27,500 bases of DNA from Chrysomallon squamiferum (taxonomy: Eukaryota; Mollusca; Gastropoda; Neomphalida; Peltospiridae). Each line of letters opens with the position of its first letter. Position 1 is the stretch's first letter. The translations under genes and the position numbers were made by a program. Positions 24,136 to 27,500 of the stretch are shown piece by piece. The notes below the pieces were generated by a model. It did no database searches. It was given only the letters and a program-made list of their open reading frames with translations, and was not told the origin of the DNA. The stretch lies in the NCBI GenBank assembly GCA_012295275.1, contig CM022677.1, forward strand, positions 21,373,131-21,400,630. Reading direction: 5' to 3'.

Positions 24136-24584
24136 TTCCAGTGTGTTGATGTCCTTGTTGTTCAATTTATTTATCATTATAATAACACATATTTACTATT
24201 TTAGTTTAAAAAAAAAATTAAATTAAAATTAGTCATTGAATCCGAAATTGAAACATTTGTCCGACACGAGTTATCTACCTTTACTAAACAATTCACAATG
24301 ACAGAGACGATCGAATTTCACCTTTATTGCATCAAAATTGACTTAGACAGGTCGAGCTTAGTAACACGTGACAAAAGTTGAATATACAATCAGGATTACG
24401 ATGAATAGTCAACCATTTTTATGATTTCAATGAAAAGTAAGAAGAAGAAGGAGTAAAAGAAGAAATGTTTATTTTAACGAAGGAATCAGATCTGTATTAA
24501 TCTATAGCTGCATAGATGTTGTATATAGTGTTTAAGATGATTTAGTTAAGGAGAGAGAAAACATTACATATTATATATCGTCTG

Positions 24585-24624
<40 letters not shown>

Positions 24625-25140
24625 TAGGTGTGAGACAATGTTTGGAACGTAACAAGAATTGATGAAACCTCTGTATCTGAAGCTATCAGCGTGACAACAG
24701 ATTTAACGATAAAACAGTCTTATTTTATAATTTGAAACACACGTACAGAAAACTTGCTCTATTATTAAATAGTACGCTTCAGGCTGGGTCTATCTTAATA
24801 GCAAACAAGAAATAGTTTTGTGAGTGTGTGCGTGTACGTGAATCTCTGCAGATACGTATTTACGTTTGTTTGTATGCGCGTCTGCATGCACTAGTATTTC
24901 TTTGTACACGTGTGTGTGCGTGCGTGCGTGCGTGTTTACATGCTCAGCGCTGTAAGACTGAAGACGAATTTACAGACATACGGACAAATGGACAGACATA
25001 CAGTTAATTTTTAATTACAGCATTAAAGTAAATACGACAAGTTATTTTTGTATTATAATTTTATTCCATATTATTGTTAATATATAAAATTGTAGACAAA
25101 AACATTATTACAAAAACAAGAAACATTATTACTGTACTGT
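24136..25140. other. Unique stretch with TA and GCGT runs
   Basis: A TA run (24587-24621) and a GT/GCGT run (about 24907-24934) with Z-DNA potential. No gene was recognised. Confidence 0.5.
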
Positions 25141-25513
25141 TTCTGTTGTTATTGTTATTACTGTAGTTTTATTACTGTTATTATTTCTATTACTGTTTTT
25201 CTTGTTATCGTTATTATTAGTTATTATTATAGTTGTTCTTGCTGCTATTACAATTATTATTATTATTGTTGTTGTTGTTGTTGTTGTTGTTGCTATTGTT
25301 GTCATCCTCCGTCGTTGTCCTTATTATTCTTGTTCTTGCTGATGCTGTTGTTGTTTATTTTTGTTGTATTTGTTTGTTTGTTTGTTTTTTTTTGTTTTTT
25401 TTTGTTATCGTCATCATCATCAATATGGTCCTTCTCATCATCATCATGATAATCATCATAATTATCATCATCATCATCAGTAACTCTATATGTAAAAAAA
25501 AAAAAAAAAAAAA
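25141..25513. repeat. GTT/ATT/ATC triplet mosaic and poly-A 3' of the HtrL-like gene
   Basis: GTT and ATT units (25141-25350), TTTG/poly-T (25370-25402), ATC units (25405-25480) and a 19-A run (25495-25513). This lies directly beyond the TAG of the HtrL-like frame. Confidence 0.85.
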
Positions 25514-25514
25514 T

Positions 25515-25655
25515 CTAATTTGATCCGAGTTGTTGGTTCTGGTGGAAAGGTAAGGAAGATAAGCTGGTGGTCGGGTGGTGGTGGTGGGAGGGAGGGGAGG
25601 GCCGCTGGGGGAGGGGGAGGGTGTTCAGGAGGGAGGGAGTGGTCGTCGTCATCGC
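25515..25655 (-). repeat. Low-complexity DNA encoding the C-terminal tail of the HtrL-like ORF
   Basis: The plus strand is GGT/GGGAGG-rich, so the coding strand reads as a C-rich tract that gives P-S-P-P-S-H-H-H-H-P. The reading frame stays open by chance or selection through the tract until TAG. A poly-A run (25495-25513) lies immediately after. The plus-strand G-runs could form G-quadruplexes. Confidence 0.6.
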
Positions 25656-26534
25656 AGCTCGTGGTAGCACTGGAAAGCCGAGGTAGTACCAGCAGCTGCC
25701 GAACACGTCCCAGACGTAGAGCTGGAGGTCGACGGGGGGGCTGCGCAGCTCGCGCTCGCGGCGGGTGAACATGGCGAAGAGGACCTGCTGGTCGGTGTTG
25801 CTCAGCGACATGTCCAGGTAGCGCACGACGGCGGCGCGGTAGGCGCGCGCGAACAGCACCAGCAGCGGCGCGCGCCCCACCACCACCCCGCCCCCGACCC
25901 ACACCTTGTCCGCGCGGAAGATCTCCTCGGGCGTCTCCGTCAGCGTCCGGTGCTGCATCTGGTTGACGGCGATTCTCGACCGGTCGAAGCCGGCCGGCAG
26001 CGTCATGCGGAAGTGACGTCGGCGCTCCGTGATGTGCCGGAAGAAGCCGACGTCGAGCCACATGGCGTACGGCGTCCGGACGTGGCGCTTCGCCACCGCG
26101 TCCTCCACGCATGCGTACTTGGCGTTCTGCGAGCACGAGTACTCGGCGAGCACGGTGTTCGGGTAGAACTTGGGATACGTCGGATCGGCGTAGATCTCGC
26201 GCGTGCGGTTCAGCAGCCGGAACGCCCACAGCTCGCGCCTCTCCACGCGCACCACCTTCGTCATGCGCGGGCCCAGGTGCGCGCGGATGCTGGCGAACAT
26301 GAGGCCGAAGTCGTCGCTGTCGGTGTAGAGGACGACGGGGTTGTGCATGTAGCGGTAGACGGAGGCCCACTTGCGATACTTCCGCGGCCCGAACACGTTG
26401 TCCCTGCTGCCCTTGATGAAGCTGCCCAGGTTGAAGTACGCCGTCACCACCGTCAGGTTCTGAGTCTCGTTCCCGGTGCCGTCGTACTGCAGGAAGCTGT
26501 TGAGCGGCATCATGTCGTTCATGCAGAGCGGATC
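25515..26534 (-). CDS. HtrL/YibB-family glycosyltransferase-like protein (5' partial, large single exon)
   Basis: A long exon starts in phase 0 after an acceptor (TTTATTCCAG|GATCCG) and runs 339 codons to TAG. Seen, counting from the exon start: a sequon-rich lead (N22-E-T, N26-L-T); T-V-V-T-A-Y-F-N-L-G at 28-37; V-V-L-Y-T-D-S-D-D at 67-75; Y-A-M-W-L-D-V-G-F-F-R at 156-166; V-W-V-G-G-G-V-V-V-G at 211-220; D-Q-Q-V-L-F at 248-253; and an aromatic block near 282-287. Known: this order (T-V-V-T-A-x-F, then F/Y-T-D, then W-x-D-x-G, then a G-G turn and D-Q) is what I recall for Pfam HtrL_YibB, named for E. coli YibB; its biochemistry is unsettled, but it resembles GT-A sugar-nucleotide transferases. 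Inferred: a secretory-pathway transferase with D72, D74/D75 and D161 as candidate metal or nucleotide ligands. The usual N-terminal signal or anchor must lie in an upstream exon. The last 45 residues (T, P, S, H-rich) come from simple-sequence DNA and may not be part of the domain. Confidence 0.77.
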   Translation of the reverse strand, partial: DPLCMNDMMPLNSFLQYDGTGNETQNLTVVTAYFNLGSFIKGSRDNVFGPRKYRKWASVYRYMHNPVVLYTDSDDFGLMFASIRAHLGPRMTKVVRVERRELWAFRLLNRTREIYADPTYPKFYPNTVLAEYSCSQNAKYACVEDAVAKRHVRTPYAMWLDVGFFRHITERRRHFRMTLPAGFDRSRIAVNQMQHRTLTETPEEIFRADKVWVGGGVVVGRAPLLVLFARAYRAAVVRYLDMSLSNTDQQVLFAMFTRRERELRSPPVDLQLYVWDVFGSCWYYLGFPVLPRAAMTTTTPSLLNTLPLPQRPSPPSHHHHPTTSLSSLPFHQNQQLGSN

Positions 26535-26536
26535 CT

Positions 26537-27200
26537 GGAATAAATAAGTAAATACATAAATAAATAAATAAAATATAAATAAATAAATAAATAAATAAAT
26601 AAACAAATAAATAAATAAATAAATATATAAACAAATAAATATATAAATAAATAAATAAAAATATAAATAAATAAATAAATAAACAAATAAATAAATAACT
26701 AAACAAACAAACAAACAAACAAATAAACAAACAAACAAACAAACAAACAAATAAATAAATAAATAAACAAACAAATAAATAAATAAATACATTTTTAAAA
26801 AATAAAACATAAATAAAAAAAATAAAAAAAAAATAAATAAATACATTTTAAAAAATAAAAATAAATAAAAAAAATAAAAAAAAATAATTAAATACATTTT
26901 TAAAAATTAAAAAAATAAATAAATAAACAAATACAAATATAAATAAGTCAATAAGTGAAGTAAGTAAGTAATAAGAAAGGAAGGAAGGAAGGAGGAAAGA
27001 AACAAGTAACAAATATTTAAATAAATGTAAATTAAATAAATAAAACTAAAAAAATTTATTAAAAAATAAATGAAAATAACAAATAACAAATAAACAATTA
27101 AATAGAATAAAACAAATAAAAAGTAACAAATAAATAAATAAGTAAATATTTAAATAAATAAATAAATAATTAAATAAATTAATAAATAAAGTAAACAAAC
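26537..27200. repeat. AAAT/AAAC tetranucleotide array upstream of the HtrL-like exon
   Basis: About 650 bp of AAAT units mixed with AAAC, becoming poorer in repeat identity toward 27200. At about 26785, 26839 and 26890 three near-copies of a 51-54 bp unit begin with AAATACATTTT, a higher-order repeat inside the array. On the coding strand it reads TTTA/TTTG and supplies the pyrimidine-rich approach to the splice acceptor. The F-I-Y-L-F-rich reading frames through it are not genes. Confidence 0.85.
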
Positions 27201-27500
27201 AAACAAACAAAAAAGTTATGAAAACAAATAACTGCAGTTACTTCAAACTGTCACACTAATGTTAAATCTAACTAGAAACTAGTAGTAGTAACTTAGTTAT
27301 TTACTAATTTATTTGTTTGTTTGTTTGTTCACTTACTTATTATTCATTCATTTTATTACTAACATACTTGCATTCATTCTCATTTATTTTACTACAGTAA
27401 AAAAAAATAAATAAATATTTGTGGAAGTAGTAGTAATAACAGTAGTAGTAGTAGTACTAGCAGTACAGGTAGCAACAGCAATAGCAGTATTAGTGGTAGA
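27201..27500. repeat. Triplet and tetranucleotide repeats at the window edge
   Basis: Short AAAC, TTTG and ATTC runs, a brief unique stretch (about 27215-27275), and then a degenerate AGT/AGC/AAT triplet mosaic from about 27420 to the edge. No exon was recognised, so the 5' end of the HtrL-like gene is beyond the window or not visible. Confidence 0.6.

Noticed and set aside
25486-26534. Bacterial contamination or recent bacterial gene insertion
   Set aside because: The exon has a proper splice acceptor in phase 0, is embedded in animal-type repeats and carries N-glycosylation sequons; nothing marks it as foreign beyond its GC.
25950-26543. 197-codon plus-strand frame opposite the HtrL-like exon
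   Set aside because: Antisense shadow of a GC-rich coding exon; Val/Ala/Arg/His-rich with no family motifs.
25486-26742. 418-codon minus-strand frame overlapping the HtrL-like exon
   Set aside because: Out-of-frame reading of the same exon joined to repeat-encoded residues; the other frame carries the conserved motifs.

Overview
The window looks like an intron- and repeat-rich animal nuclear genome, most likely a lophotrochozoan and probably a mollusc. Three things point this way. Coding DNA is sparse and lies in spliced exons. The background is very AT-rich and crowded with long microsatellites (AG/CT, AAT, AAAT, CA and triplet mosaics). One short interspersed repeat near 19.9 kb resembles an element I associate with gastropod and bivalve genomes. 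There are no bacterial operons, CRISPR arrays, rRNA genes or intact transposase genes.

Only two genes can be supported, both on the minus strand and both incomplete at the 5' end. The first (3383-5284) has three exons with matching splice phases. They encode one Sushi/CCP domain with four cysteines, one transmembrane helix, and a cytoplasmic tail with PPSY and PPPY motifs. This is the layout of the vertebrate SUSD6/SUSD4 adaptors for NEDD4-type ubiquitin ligases. Its last intron and TM exon hold a cluster of TGACGTCA-like (CRE) sites. The second (25515-26534) is one long GC-rich exon encoding a HtrL/YibB-family, probably glycosyltransferase-like, protein. Its C-terminal tail runs into low-complexity DNA. 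Just upstream lies about 650 bp of AAAT/AAAC repeat that supplies the intron side of the splice acceptor.

Layout: 1-3.1 kb, intergenic with AAT, CT and TTTA arrays. 3.1-5.3 kb, the Sushi gene. 5.3-7.1 kb, AT-rich DNA and then a more GC-rich unique block, which may be its 5' intron or flank. 7.1-7.6 kb, a giant compound CT array. 7.6-14.8 kb, unique DNA with triplet mosaics, a purine tract and a decayed tRNA-derived SINE head. 14.84-15.26 kb, a 216-bp tandem duplication. 15.3-25.4 kb, non-coding DNA with AG/CT arrays up to about 125 bp, CA/GT-rich tracts, a molluscan-type short repeat and several triplet mosaics. 25.5-26.5 kb, the HtrL-like exon. 26.5-27.5 kb, tetranucleotide array and triplet repeats.

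I found no evidence that the two genes act together, and no multi-gene system. The most interesting signals are the invertebrate Sushi/PPxY adaptor, the stop codon that coincides with a 5' splice site at its C-terminus, the excess of CRE-type octamers across the window, and the HtrL/YibB exon with its repeat-derived tail.
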